64,000 bases of DNA, from positions 248,001 through 312,000 of the forward strand of contig NZ_JAUSUA010000001.1 of assembly GCF_030813245.1 (NCBI RefSeq), given 5' to 3'. Under the pieces are notes generated by a model that was not told the DNA's origin, did no database searches, and saw nothing but the letters and a program-made list of their open reading frames with translations. A program made the translations under genes and the position numbers. This document shows positions 15,346 to 22,805 of this stretch, piece after piece; within the stretch, counting starts at the first letter, position 1, and each line of letters opens with the position of its first letter. The stretch comes from Alkalicoccobacillus murimartini. GTDB taxonomy: Bacteria; Bacillota; Bacilli; Bacillales; Bacillaceae_D.

Positions 15346-15449
15346 GAAAATGGGGGGCACGCTTACCGCGGGAAGGCATTGAACTAACCGGGCAAGCCCG
15401 TTCATTTCAATATGCCTTTTTATCCCGCAGGTGTCGGCCCTCCATTTTC
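15346..15449 (+). repeat. Structured intergenic repeat, copy B (plus orientation)
   Basis: Outer arms are GAAAATGG (15346-15353) and CCATTTTC (15442-15449). Inner arms are GCGGG with CCCGC, AAGGCAT with ATGCCTT, and CGGGC with GCCCG. It shares the unpaired blocks ACGCTT-CC, TTGAACTAA, ATTTCAA and GTCGGCC with copy A (1721-1829, other strand), while every helix has a different but complementary sequence. It fills most of the 371-base gap between psd and mrpG; the rest (15223-15345, 15450-15513) shows nothing else I can name. Confidence 0.78.
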
Positions 15450-15513
15450 GTCCGCTTGTTTAGTGGTAGGCGTCCAATTGACTAGACAACTTTAAGATCG
15501 TTGCGACTTCTTC

Positions 15514-15858
15514 TTATTCTTTGTCATACGTTTTCTTAAGGTCATCTACTGACTTAGGATCATGTAATGGAATGCCCACTCGATGGGCAGAGCGAGCAAT
15601 CATTAATGCAGCCATTGGGGCTGTTAAGAATATAAACAATAAGGCTAATAAAATCTTGCCTACAACCATTTGTTGTTCAATAAGAAAAAACAAGAAAACT
15701 CCTATGAGGAGAAGAACAGTACCAAGAGTAGAACTTTTCCCCGCAGCATGTAATCGGGAATACACATCAGGAAAGCGATTTAAGCCAACTGATGCCACTA
15801 GACAAAATAGTGAGCCGATAACCAAAATAATTGAAATAACCCATTCAACGGCGTTCAA
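15514..15858 (-). CDS. mrpG: Mrp Na+/H+ antiporter subunit MrpG
   Basis: A roughly 114-residue three-helix membrane protein of the MnhG/PhaG family (GLNRFPDVYSRLHAAGKSSTLG is characteristic). It is the last gene of the operon. GTG 15867 would give 117 residues, but AGAGAGG touches that codon, whereas TTG 15858 is eight bases downstream, so TTG is preferred. It overlaps the end of mrpF. The C-terminus is short and charged (DDLKKTYDKE). Confidence 0.93.
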   Translation of the reverse strand: MNAVEWVISIILVIGSLFCLVASVGLNRFPDVYSRLHAAGKSSTLGTVLLLIGVFLFFLIEQQMVVGKILLALLFIFLTAPMAALMIARSAHRVGIPLHDPKSVDDLKKTYDKE

Positions 15859-16120
15859 AGAGATCACCTCTCTCTAGAAACTTCGACATAGCGACTGAGC
15901 CAACAAACGCGAGAATCCCGATGACTAAGATGACTTCAGAATAGGCAATGGATTGCTGACTAACCATGATGGTTCCAATGAAGCCGACTAATATTAATCC
16001 AAAGGTATCAAGCGCTGCTATGCGATCAAACGTTGTTGGACCGAGCAGGGCTCGAGTGAAACAGAGCAGCATGGAGAGAGCAAGGATAAGTTGCACAACC
16101 ATTATAACAGTTGAAAACAT
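15845..16120 (-). CDS. mrpF: Mrp Na+/H+ antiporter subunit MrpF
   Basis: A 91-residue protein with three hydrophobic helices. It contains the MnhF/PhaF-family segment ALLGPTTFDRIAALDTFGLILVG, whose conserved Asp sits in TFDRIAALD. It is translationally coupled: its start directly adjoins the mrpE stop and its end overlaps mrpG. It acts in the multisubunit Mrp complex and is needed for Na+ exclusion and alkaline growth in characterised alkaliphiles. Confidence 0.95.
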   Translation of the reverse strand: MFSTVIMVVQLILALSMLLCFTRALLGPTTFDRIAALDTFGLILVGFIGTIMVSQQSIAYSEVILVIGILAFVGSVAMSKFLERGDLFERR

Positions 16121-16596
16121 TAGCGTGTCACCTCCATAATTGCTCGTTCAAACGTATCGTGAAAGCCTTTAATCATCTCTTCCCGATTTGATATATCAAG
16201 TGCATGTACATAAATAATTTGGTTGTCCTCAGAAAAGTCCATGGATAATGTACCTGGTGTTAAAGTAATTAAAACCGCAAGTAAAGTAATTTCACCTGGT
16301 GACTCGAGTTTTGTTGGAACAGCAATGATTCCTGAATTCACATGGATCTTGGGAGAAAGAACGACTTTCAGCACATCAATATTTGCTTGGATAAGCTCTT
16401 TAATGAATAGCAGCAACAGCTTGATGACTGCCCATACTTTGTACAAGTAGACACGGTAGCCAAAAAATCGCTGAAATAGCCATAACGTCCCAATACCAAT
16501 GACGAAACCGATCGTAAAGTCAACGAATGTAAAACTGTTATTGAATAACATCCAACTGAAGGTAACGATGACATGTATAAAAAGTTGAATACCCAT
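16120..16596 (-). CDS. mrpE: Mrp Na+/H+ antiporter subunit MrpE
   Basis: A 158-residue protein of the MnhE family with N-terminal membrane helices and a C-terminal cytoplasmic part containing ITLTPGTLSMDFSEDNQIIYVHALD. This LTPGT motif is typical. The stop overlaps the mrpF start by one base, and a 4-base gap separates it from mrpD. Confidence 0.95.
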   Translation of the reverse strand: MGIQLFIHVIVTFSWMLFNNSFTFVDFTIGFVIGIGTLWLFQRFFGYRVYLYKVWAVIKLLLLFIKELIQANIDVLKVVLSPKIHVNSGIIAVPTKLESPGEITLLAVLITLTPGTLSMDFSEDNQIIYVHALDISNREEMIKGFHDTFERAIMEVTR

Positions 16597-16600
16597 CTGC

Positions 16601-18082
16601 TTACCCTCCTAGTACGGCTTTAATGTATTCGCTTGGTGTTAACAATTGCTCAGCAACTTCTAAAGAATACTGAAACATTGGTTCTGCCGCAAAACCGAGT
16701 ACGATGGTTAAAACAACAAGTGGAATCACAGGCAAAAGAAGTTTCGTTGTCGGAATGCTCGCCTGTTCTTCTGTGTGTGCTTGTTTTCCCCAAAACGCAT
16801 AGATGAAAATCTTTAGCATTGAGAAGAGAGTAAGTAGACCAACAAGTAAGGCTACGCCACCAATAACGTAGTGACCCGTTGTCATACTATCAAGAATTAA
16901 AGGAAACTTACTGAAAAAGCCGCTTAACGGTGGAATCCCAGCAAGTGAGATAGCCGAAATAAAGAACATCCAGGCAAGCAATGGGTGGGTTTTTAACAAG
17001 CCGCCCATTTTCTTTAAGTCTGTTGTTCCTGTTACATGTTGCGTAACACCGGCTAGCAAGAACAAGGCTGCTTTTACAATAATGTGATGGGCGATGTAGT
17101 AGACGGCCCCTGCAATCGCTACTTTTGTAAATAAACCAAGTCCCATAACCATATAACCTACTTGGCTAATGATGTGATAAGACAGAATCCGTTTGAAGTC
17201 AAATTGTGACACCGCACCAAGCACACCGAAAAACATCGTAAGACCTGCAAGGATGAGTATAAGTGTGTGGGTAAAGGCGATATCTTGATTAAAAATGAGT
17301 GTAAAGACTCGGATAATCGCATAGATCCCAACCTTTGTCAGCAACGCACCAAACAAAGCTGCTACAGCTGATGGAGGCCCGTAATAAGAACGAGGTAACC
17401 AAAAGTATAGTGGGAAGAGGGCACCCTTCATGGAAAACACGATCAATAGAATAATGGCCCCGACCTGCAACGCACCAGTTTGCCCAATTTCAGCCGTTCG
17501 TTCTGCTAAGTGTGCCATGTTCACAGTACCAGTGATACCATATATATAAGAGACAGCCACTAAGAAGAGAATGGAACCGAATACGTTTATTACAACATAT
17601 TTAAATGATTCACGAAGTTGATAGCTTGTTCCTCCAAATACAATTAAGATATAGGACGCAATAAGCATAACTTCAAAGAAAACAAATAAATTAAACAAAT
17701 CGCCTGTTAAAAAAGCCCCATTGACACCAGTTAAAAGAAAGAGGTAGAAGGGATAATAAAAAAATGATTCTCTTTTTTTAGATAGAGTCCCAAACCCATA
17801 AAATAAACAGATCGCTCCAATGAGAGAAGCTAGAACAACCATAAATGTAGCAAATAAATCAGCGACAAACACAATGCCAAATGGCGCTGGCCAATCTCCA
17901 AACTCTAACGTCATAATGCCTTGTTGATAAACAGTAATGGCTAGGTAAATGGAAATCGCCAACATCGCAAGAACGGTTATCGAACTTAGCACTCGTTGAA
18001 CCATTGGCTTGTTTTGAAACAAGATGAGGAAAGCCCCCATAAATACAGGAATTAAAACGGGCAATATTAGAATGTTATTCAT
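16601..18082 (-). CDS. mrpD: Mrp Na+/H+ antiporter subunit MrpD
   Basis: A 493-residue polytopic proton-translocating subunit related to NuoM/N/L of complex I. About 14 hydrophobic segments are visible. The GDLFNLFVFFEVMLIASY segment carries the conserved Glu (about residue 137), and SMKGALFPLYFWLPRSYYGPPSAVAALFGALLTKVG carries the conserved Lys and proton-channel residues. It overlaps mrpC by eight bases. MrpA and MrpD are the main antiport subunits. Confidence 0.97.
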   Translation of the reverse strand: MNNILILPVLIPVFMGAFLILFQNKPMVQRVLSSITVLAMLAISIYLAITVYQQGIMTLEFGDWPAPFGIVFVADLFATFMVVLASLIGAICLFYGFGTLSKKRESFFYYPFYLFLLTGVNGAFLTGDLFNLFVFFEVMLIASYILIVFGGTSYQLRESFKYVVINVFGSILFLVAVSYIYGITGTVNMAHLAERTAEIGQTGALQVGAIILLIVFSMKGALFPLYFWLPRSYYGPPSAVAALFGALLTKVGIYAIIRVFTLIFNQDIAFTHTLILILAGLTMFFGVLGAVSQFDFKRILSYHIISQVGYMVMGLGLFTKVAIAGAVYYIAHHIIVKAALFLLAGVTQHVTGTTDLKKMGGLLKTHPLLAWMFFISAISLAGIPPLSGFFSKFPLILDSMTTGHYVIGGVALLVGLLTLFSMLKIFIYAFWGKQAHTEEQASIPTTKLLLPVIPLVVLTIVLGFAAEPMFQYSLEVAEQLLTPSEYIKAVLGG

Positions 18083-18413
18083 CGGCAGAACCTCTTAATT
18101 TCTCTAAGTCATCTGTTTTATGAACCTTATACGTTCGATACGCTAATACCAATAGAAACGCTGTAATTCCAAAGCTAATAACAATAGCTGTCAAAATCAT
18201 AGCCTGTGGTAAAGGGTCAGTGAATGTTGTCTCACCCATATTTAACAAGGGGGCAGCACCGGTGTTTAGACCTCTAGTAGTTAAAAGTAACAAATGTGCA
18301 CCATGTGACAGTAGAACAAGGGAAAGAACTACTTTTAGCAAGCTTTTGGATAAAAGCATGTAGGTGCCTACAGTAAATAGTACACCTGCTACAACGGACA
18401 TTAAGATTTCCAT
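18075..18413 (-). CDS. mrpC: Mrp Na+/H+ antiporter subunit MrpC
   Basis: A 112-residue NuoK-like subunit with three hydrophobic helices. It contains LLSKSLLKVVLSLVLLSHGAHLLLL and PLPQAMILTAIVISFGITAFLLVLAYR, both typical. It overlaps mrpB upstream by 13 bases and mrpD downstream by eight, showing tight coupling. Confidence 0.96.
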   Translation of the reverse strand: MEILMSVVAGVLFTVGTYMLLSKSLLKVVLSLVLLSHGAHLLLLTTRGLNTGAAPLLNMGETTFTDPLPQAMILTAIVISFGITAFLLVLAYRTYKVHKTDDLEKLRGSADE

Positions 18414-18853
18414 TCGTTATCATCCTCCGCAATCGTTAAGGTGATGGTAATGGCAATCCCAACAACGATAAGATAGACACCTAAATCAAATGGTAATGCG
18501 CTTGTCAGTTCGACTTCTCCAAAGAAAGGTAGTTCAAAATAATCAAAGTAATGGGTCAGAAAAGGATCGTCATTAAAAAGCATACTCCACATACCTGTGC
18601 CTAAAGATAGCATCAAACCCACCGCAATAAATGATGTAAAGGCAAAAGGGATCGCTTTTTTGATTTTTTCTCGATCAAAATTTAGATACAAAAGAAGGAC
18701 CGAACAAGCTGTCATTAACCCACCAATAAATCCTCCTCCAGGCTGATTATGACCAGCGAAAAACAAATAGATTGAGAAGGAGAAGACAAAAATGACGACA
18801 ATTTTAGTTAAATAATGAAGCAAGATATCATTTGAATGTGATGGTTTTCTCAA
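18401..18853 (-). CDS. mrpB: Mrp Na+/H+ antiporter subunit MrpB
   Basis: A 150-residue MnhB-family membrane protein. The signature FAGHNQPGGGFIGGLMTACSVLLLYL is present, with four hydrophobic segments. The start is TTG 18853, which overlaps the mrpA stop in a TTGA arrangement; GGAGG lies upstream inside mrpA. Confidence 0.96.
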   Translation of the reverse strand: MRKPSHSNDILLHYLTKIVVIFVFSFSIYLFFAGHNQPGGGFIGGLMTACSVLLLYLNFDREKIKKAIPFAFTSFIAVGLMLSLGTGMWSMLFNDDPFLTHYFDYFELPFFGEVELTSALPFDLGVYLIVVGIAITITLTIAEDDNEWKS

Positions 18854-21264
18854 GTGTCTTCTCCTCCTTTGAATCGAAGTTTAATCATTGCAACCACACT
18901 AAGCGCAGCAATAGCAAGGACAAGTCCTTCAAGAATGGTGTCAAGACCACGGAAGTCAACAAGAATGACGTTGACCATATTGTAGCCACCACCAAGTTCT
19001 TTACTGTTTTGAATGAAGTATTCAGACACAGAAGCTAAGTTCAGATCAGATCCCATAATAAAGGAGCTTATCCCCATAAGTGTTACAAGTGAGCCAACAG
19101 CTACAGAAATGACTACATTACGTGTAACAAGGCTTTGTTTAGCTGTTTCTTTTGGCAGCTCTGGTAAGTGATAAAAAGCTAACATAAACAATAGAATCGA
19201 TACAGTCTCAACAAGTAACTGTGTTAACGCAAGGTCAGGTGCACGGAATATGACAAAGAACAAAGCCATTAAGAATCCAAGAATCCCAACCATAATGATT
19301 AACGTCATTCTCTTGCGAATAAATAGGATACTAATTGTTGCTGTGATAAAAATAACAGTAAGGACCCACACATAGATTGGAATCGGTGCAGTATGGCTAA
19401 CACCAAAGATAAAAGCACCATATTTAATGGCAGTGTAAGTTAGGATGAACACGATAAAGGTGATCATATAGCTAAAATAATCACGAAGAAGTCCGGTCAT
19501 CTGTAAACGAGTCACAAATTGTGATCCACTAATTAATCCATCTAGCCCTCGATCGTATACAACGTTAAGTGGATCGCGTTCACGTTGATACAATTGTAAG
19601 CTTTGCCATTTCTTCATCAATAACAGAAGTGAAATGGCACCGACAACTACGCCGATTGTCATGAACAGCTCTAGGTTAAACCCATGGAACATCGAGAGGC
19701 TAATATCAAAGGATGCGTTGGTTGAAAGAGCTGGCATAATTGAAGTGACCGCTGGTTTAATGATGCTGTCTGAGAGTAAGTTTGGAAAAAATCCAAATAC
19801 CACTACAAGTGAAGCTAAAAGAATAGGACTAATTAACATACCGATCGGAGCTTCATGAGCTTTCTTTTCATGTTTCTCTGGTGTGTATGTACCAAGGAAC
19901 GTCTTTATAAAAAGGATACCGCAGTATAAGAAGGTAAAGATACTTGCGATCCAAGCAATGATGGGTATGAGCACAGCCCAAGTTCCCATGTTAAAGCCTT
20001 CCAACGTAATCGCATGTAACATTCCCGTAAAGAACATTTCTTTGGAGATGAACCCATTAAACGGAGGCAGACCCGCCATCGCTGCAAGACCAATTAATGA
20101 AACAGTAAAGGTAACTGGCATAATGGCCATTAATCCGCCAAGCTTTCGGATATCTCTTGTTCCTGTTTCGTGGTCAATAATTCCCACTGCCATAAAAAGA
20201 CTACCCTTAAAAGTAGCGTGATTAATTAGATGCAAGACAGCGGCTACAGTCGCAACTGAATAGTAAGCTGCAGCTTGATCTGAATCAACATAATACGCGG
20301 CTGAACCTAGCCCAAGTAATAGCATAATCATGCCTAGCTGACTGATTGTTGAATAAGCTAAAATGCCTTTTAAGTCTTTTTGCCTTACAGCAGAGAGTGA
20401 TCCCCATAGGAGGGTAACTAAACCCACTATTGTAATAATCCAAAACCACTGTGCCCCTCCTGCAAACAAAGGAGTCAACCGAGCAACTAAATAAATACCT
20501 GCCTTAACCATGGTTGCGGAATGTAGATACGCGCTAACTGGCGTAGGCGCTTCCATCGCATCTGGAAGCCAAATATGGAATGGAAACTGGGCTGACTTTG
20601 TGAAGGCGCCAAGTAAAACCAAAATCATAGCAGGAATAAAGACAGAACTTGCTGCGATGATATCTGCTTGTGCAATTAGTTCTCGAATACTAAAGGTGCC
20701 ACTTACTCCATACAAAAGACAGAACCCTGCTAGCATCGAAAACCCACCAAATACAGTAATCAACATTGATTTCTGTGCACCATAAATGGATTTCTTTCGA
20801 CCGTACCAATAACTAATTAATAATGCAGATGCAAGACTGGTTAATTCCCAGAAGATATACAGGACAATTAAATTATCTGAAAGGACAACACCAACCATTG
20901 CCCCCATAAACATTAGTAAGTACACATAAAATTGATGTAAGGATTCCTTCTTTTTATCTAAATAAAAGATGGAGTACAAAACAACGAGTGCACCTACTCC
21001 GGAAATTAGGAGAGCAAACAATAGGCTTAGTCCGTCTATATAGGCTGTGAAGTTAATGCCGAGTGATGGAACCCAATTGATGGTCTCTTGAACGGTTTGT
21101 CCGGATGAAGTAGTGGATAAAAATCCAAGGAAATAGATGAAAAGTGCTAAAGGAATGGCGAATACAATCCAACCACTATGTACTCTTTTTATGTGAAGAG
21201 CCCAAAAGGGAATGATTAAAGCTCCAATAAATGGTGCAAGTATAGCCAAATGTAAAGTTGACAA
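18850..21264 (-). CDS. mrpA: Mrp Na+/H+ antiporter large subunit MrpA
   Basis: An 804-residue NuoL-like subunit with a C-terminal extension fused to an MbhD/NuoJ-like part, as in all group 1 Mrp systems. The proton-channel segments YIFWELTSLASALLISYWYG and TKSAQFPFHIWLPDAMEAPTPVSAYLHSATMVKAG are intact, and the C-terminal RAPDLALTQLLVETVSILLFMLAF is typical. The start is TTG 21264, seven bases after GGAGG. It is the first gene of the seven-gene operon that exports Na+ in exchange for H+ and acidifies the cytoplasm at high pH. Confidence 0.97.
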   Translation of the reverse strand: MSTLHLAILAPFIGALIIPFWALHIKRVHSGWIVFAIPLALFIYFLGFLSTTSSGQTVQETINWVPSLGINFTAYIDGLSLLFALLISGVGALVVLYSIFYLDKKKESLHQFYVYLLMFMGAMVGVVLSDNLIVLYIFWELTSLASALLISYWYGRKKSIYGAQKSMLITVFGGFSMLAGFCLLYGVSGTFSIRELIAQADIIAASSVFIPAMILVLLGAFTKSAQFPFHIWLPDAMEAPTPVSAYLHSATMVKAGIYLVARLTPLFAGGAQWFWIITIVGLVTLLWGSLSAVRQKDLKGILAYSTISQLGMIMLLLGLGSAAYYVDSDQAAAYYSVATVAAVLHLINHATFKGSLFMAVGIIDHETGTRDIRKLGGLMAIMPVTFTVSLIGLAAMAGLPPFNGFISKEMFFTGMLHAITLEGFNMGTWAVLIPIIAWIASIFTFLYCGILFIKTFLGTYTPEKHEKKAHEAPIGMLISPILLASLVVVFGFFPNLLSDSIIKPAVTSIMPALSTNASFDISLSMFHGFNLELFMTIGVVVGAISLLLLMKKWQSLQLYQRERDPLNVVYDRGLDGLISGSQFVTRLQMTGLLRDYFSYMITFIVFILTYTAIKYGAFIFGVSHTAPIPIYVWVLTVIFITATISILFIRKRMTLIIMVGILGFLMALFFVIFRAPDLALTQLLVETVSILLFMLAFYHLPELPKETAKQSLVTRNVVISVAVGSLVTLMGISSFIMGSDLNLASVSEYFIQNSKELGGGYNMVNVILVDFRGLDTILEGLVLAIAALSVVAMIKLRFKGGEDT

Positions 21265-21486
21265 TAGGGTACCTCCTCACGTCAAAGATGTATGTTAAGA
21301 CGACTTCACTTAAGACTCTAGCAAAGTATTATGCAAAAGAAAAGTAGTATGATGCTTTGTCTTATAAGGGTTTTAAGATGCTTTTAAATAAGAAGAAACA
21401 GCACTGAAACAGAAACGTAAATATAAATGTATAGTTTGTCTCTTTTTTTCCAAAGCTGAATGTATAAAGGAATTAGGGAGTAAATT

Positions 21487-21684
21487 ATGAGAACTCGAAC
21501 AAAGGCGTATGTCTGTGGAGGAATATTTCTACTTATGTTTGGAGCTGGTTGGTTTTCAGATCATGCGGTGGATGAAAAGCGGTTAGAGGAACGAAAAGGT
21601 CAACAGATTCAAGGTTTTTTTGATGAAGAGTTTGGTCCAAGGGAATATATTAAGATCCGTCCAAAACAAACAAAAGAGGAGTAG
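21487..21684 (+). CDS. Small single-TM membrane protein, unknown
   Basis: A 65-residue protein with a basic N-terminus (MRTRTKAY), one hydrophobic segment at about residues 9-23 (VCGGIFLLMFGAGWF) and a charged C-terminal tail rich in Glu and Lys. AGGGAG precedes ATG 21487. A terminator overlaps its stop codon. I do not recognise the family. It is divergent from mrpA and convergent with sda. Confidence 0.6.
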   Translation: MRTRTKAYVCGGIFLLMFGAGWFSDHAVDEKRLEERKGQQIQGFFDEEFGPREYIKIRPKQTKEE

Positions 21685-21709
21685 CCTAGGATGGGCACTC
21701 CTCTTTTTT
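21672..21709 (+). terminator. Terminator overlapping the stop of the small membrane protein gene
   Basis: AAAGAGGAGT pairs with ACTCCTCTTT around a loop, followed by T residues. It also lies just past the 3' end of the convergent sda gene. Confidence 0.8.
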
Positions 21710-21721
21710 GACTTGTGTATA

Positions 21722-21862
21722 TTAGGATGACAACTTAATTTTTGCCTCAAGTGATCGTTTCATAAGCTCCAGCTTAATGAGTTCTACAAATTCATTACTC
21801 AGTTCTAGTTCAATGGCTTTATAATACGTTTCAATGAGAAGATCGTCGGATAGATGTTTCAT
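21722..21862 (-). CDS. sda: Sporulation inhibitor Sda
   Basis: A 46-residue checkpoint protein with the Sda helical-hairpin sequence MKHLSDDLLIETYYKAIELE and the second helix EFVELIKLELMKRSL. Sda binds KinA/KinB and blocks the phosphorelay when replication is perturbed. The length equals that of B. subtilis Sda. ATG 21862 is fixed by homology; the longer frame to 21919 adds unrelated residues. The strong ribosome binding site lies upstream of a hairpin rather than next to the ATG. A DnaA-box cluster lies upstream, and yqeG is the divergent neighbour, as in B. subtilis. Confidence 0.95.
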   Translation of the reverse strand: MKHLSDDLLIETYYKAIELELSNEFVELIKLELMKRSLEAKIKLSS

Positions 21863-21900
21863 CTTGTCCTGCTGTTTACTAGCAGCAGGGTCACCTCCCT
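21863..21900 (-). promoter_or_regulatory. Hairpin between the Shine-Dalgarno and start codon of sda
   Basis: On the minus strand the order is AGGGAGGTGA (21900-21891), one C, CCTGCTG (21889-21883), an 8-nt loop, CAGCAGG (21874-21868), ACAAG, ATG. The perfect 7-bp stem-loop lies between a strong Shine-Dalgarno and the start. Removing the hairpin from the path leaves about nine bases between GGAGG and ATG; unfolded, the spacing is about 31 bases. Confidence 0.7.
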
Positions 21901-21969
21901 TAAAAGATGGTATGTCCACAAAAATTGAAACCTTGAACCTCTCGTTGAATGAATCTCTTTGTTTTTTTT

Positions 21970-21998
21970 ATCCTACCATGATCTGAATACGAGAACAA
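21970..21998 (-). promoter_or_regulatory. Sigma-A-type promoter of sda
   Basis: On the minus strand TTGTTC (21998-21993) and TAGGAT (21975-21970) are separated by 17 bases, which places the transcript start about 100 bases before the sda ATG. Confidence 0.5.
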
Positions 21999-22007
21999 TC
22001 GTTCGTT

Positions 22008-22107
22008 TTGTCCACAGGTGGGGGTGGATAACTTGTGGTTTAAATGTGTATAAAGAATGAGATGACGTGTTATGTGTGGATTTTTGTCGTGTATAAGGTT
22101 ATCCACA
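22008..22107. promoter_or_regulatory. DnaA-box cluster upstream of sda
   Basis: Two exact matches to TTATNCACA are TTATCCACA at 22099-22107 (plus strand) and TTATACACA at 22045-22053 (minus strand). Three one-mismatch sites are at 22008-22016 (TTGTCCACA, plus), 22023-22031 (TTATCCACC, minus) and 22088-22096 (TTATACACG, minus). The cluster begins ten bases upstream of the sda -35 and ends about 175 bases before yqeG. It accounts for much of the 421-base gap 21863-22283; 22108-22283 shows only AT-rich DNA likely to hold the yqeG promoter. Confidence 0.8.
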
Positions 22108-22283
22108 AACAGGGCAATTGACAGAAAATGTCGAAAAACTTAATGAATATTGAACAGAATTGGTTTTAGACGGGTGATTTTTGTGGAAATCATTGATTAA
22201 AGTGGTTGTAGACGGTATAGTTTTAGATTGATAGAAAATACGGATCGAAATGAACGGATAATTATTATAATGAGGTGTAAGCA

Positions 22284-22805
22284 GTGCTAAAAAACCTTTT
22301 GCCCAATCAATATGTACAAAGCATATATGAAATTAATCTAGATGAGCTTCGCCAAAATGGAATTCGTGCGATTATTACCGATTTAGATAATACGCTAGTT
22401 GAGTGGGATCGACCAGAAGCAACGCCCGAAGTAAGGGAATGGGTTAAGCGACTGACAGAGCATGATATGGTTGTCACCATTGTTTCAAATAACTCAGAAA
22501 AGCGAGTAAAGGCTTTTGCTGACCCAGAAGAAATGGTGTTCATTCATAGTGCGAGAAAACCAATGCGACGTTCATTTGTTCGAGCATGTAAGCAAATGGG
22601 AGTGAAGCCTGAAGAGACGGTAGTGATTGGAGATCAAATCTTTACTGATGTATTAGGCGGTAATCGAGCAGGACTACAAACGATTCTGGTTGTGCCGGTT
22701 GCTAAATCAGATGGGCTTGCGACTCTGCTTAATCGTCGAGCAGAACGGTTCGTGTTAAGATGGATGAGAAAGAAAGGGATGATTCAATGGGAGAATCAAA
22801 AGTGA
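22284..22805 (+). CDS. yqeG: YqeG family HAD IIIA-type phosphatase
   Basis: A 173-residue HAD hydrolase with motif I DLDNTLVEW (residues 38-46), motif II TIVSNNSEKR, and motif III/IV VVIGDQIFTDVLGG. The GTG start follows GAGGTG. It is the first gene of the conserved yqeG-yqeH-aroE-yhbY-nadD-yqeK-rsfS run. Its 3' end overlaps yqeH. The physiological substrate in Bacillus is not firmly known; homologues include phosphatidylglycerophosphate phosphatase. Confidence 0.94.
   Translation: MLKNLLPNQYVQSIYEINLDELRQNGIRAIITDLDNTLVEWDRPEATPEVREWVKRLTEHDMVVTIVSNNSEKRVKAFADPEEMVFIHSARKPMRRSFVRACKQMGVKPEETVVIGDQIFTDVLGGNRAGLQTILVVPVAKSDGLATLLNRRAERFVLRWMRKKGMIQWENQK

Noticed and set aside
21900-22106. 68-codon ORF on the minus strand over the DnaA-box region
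   Set aside because: No ribosome binding site and no family features; the codons are made of the DnaA boxes and promoter.
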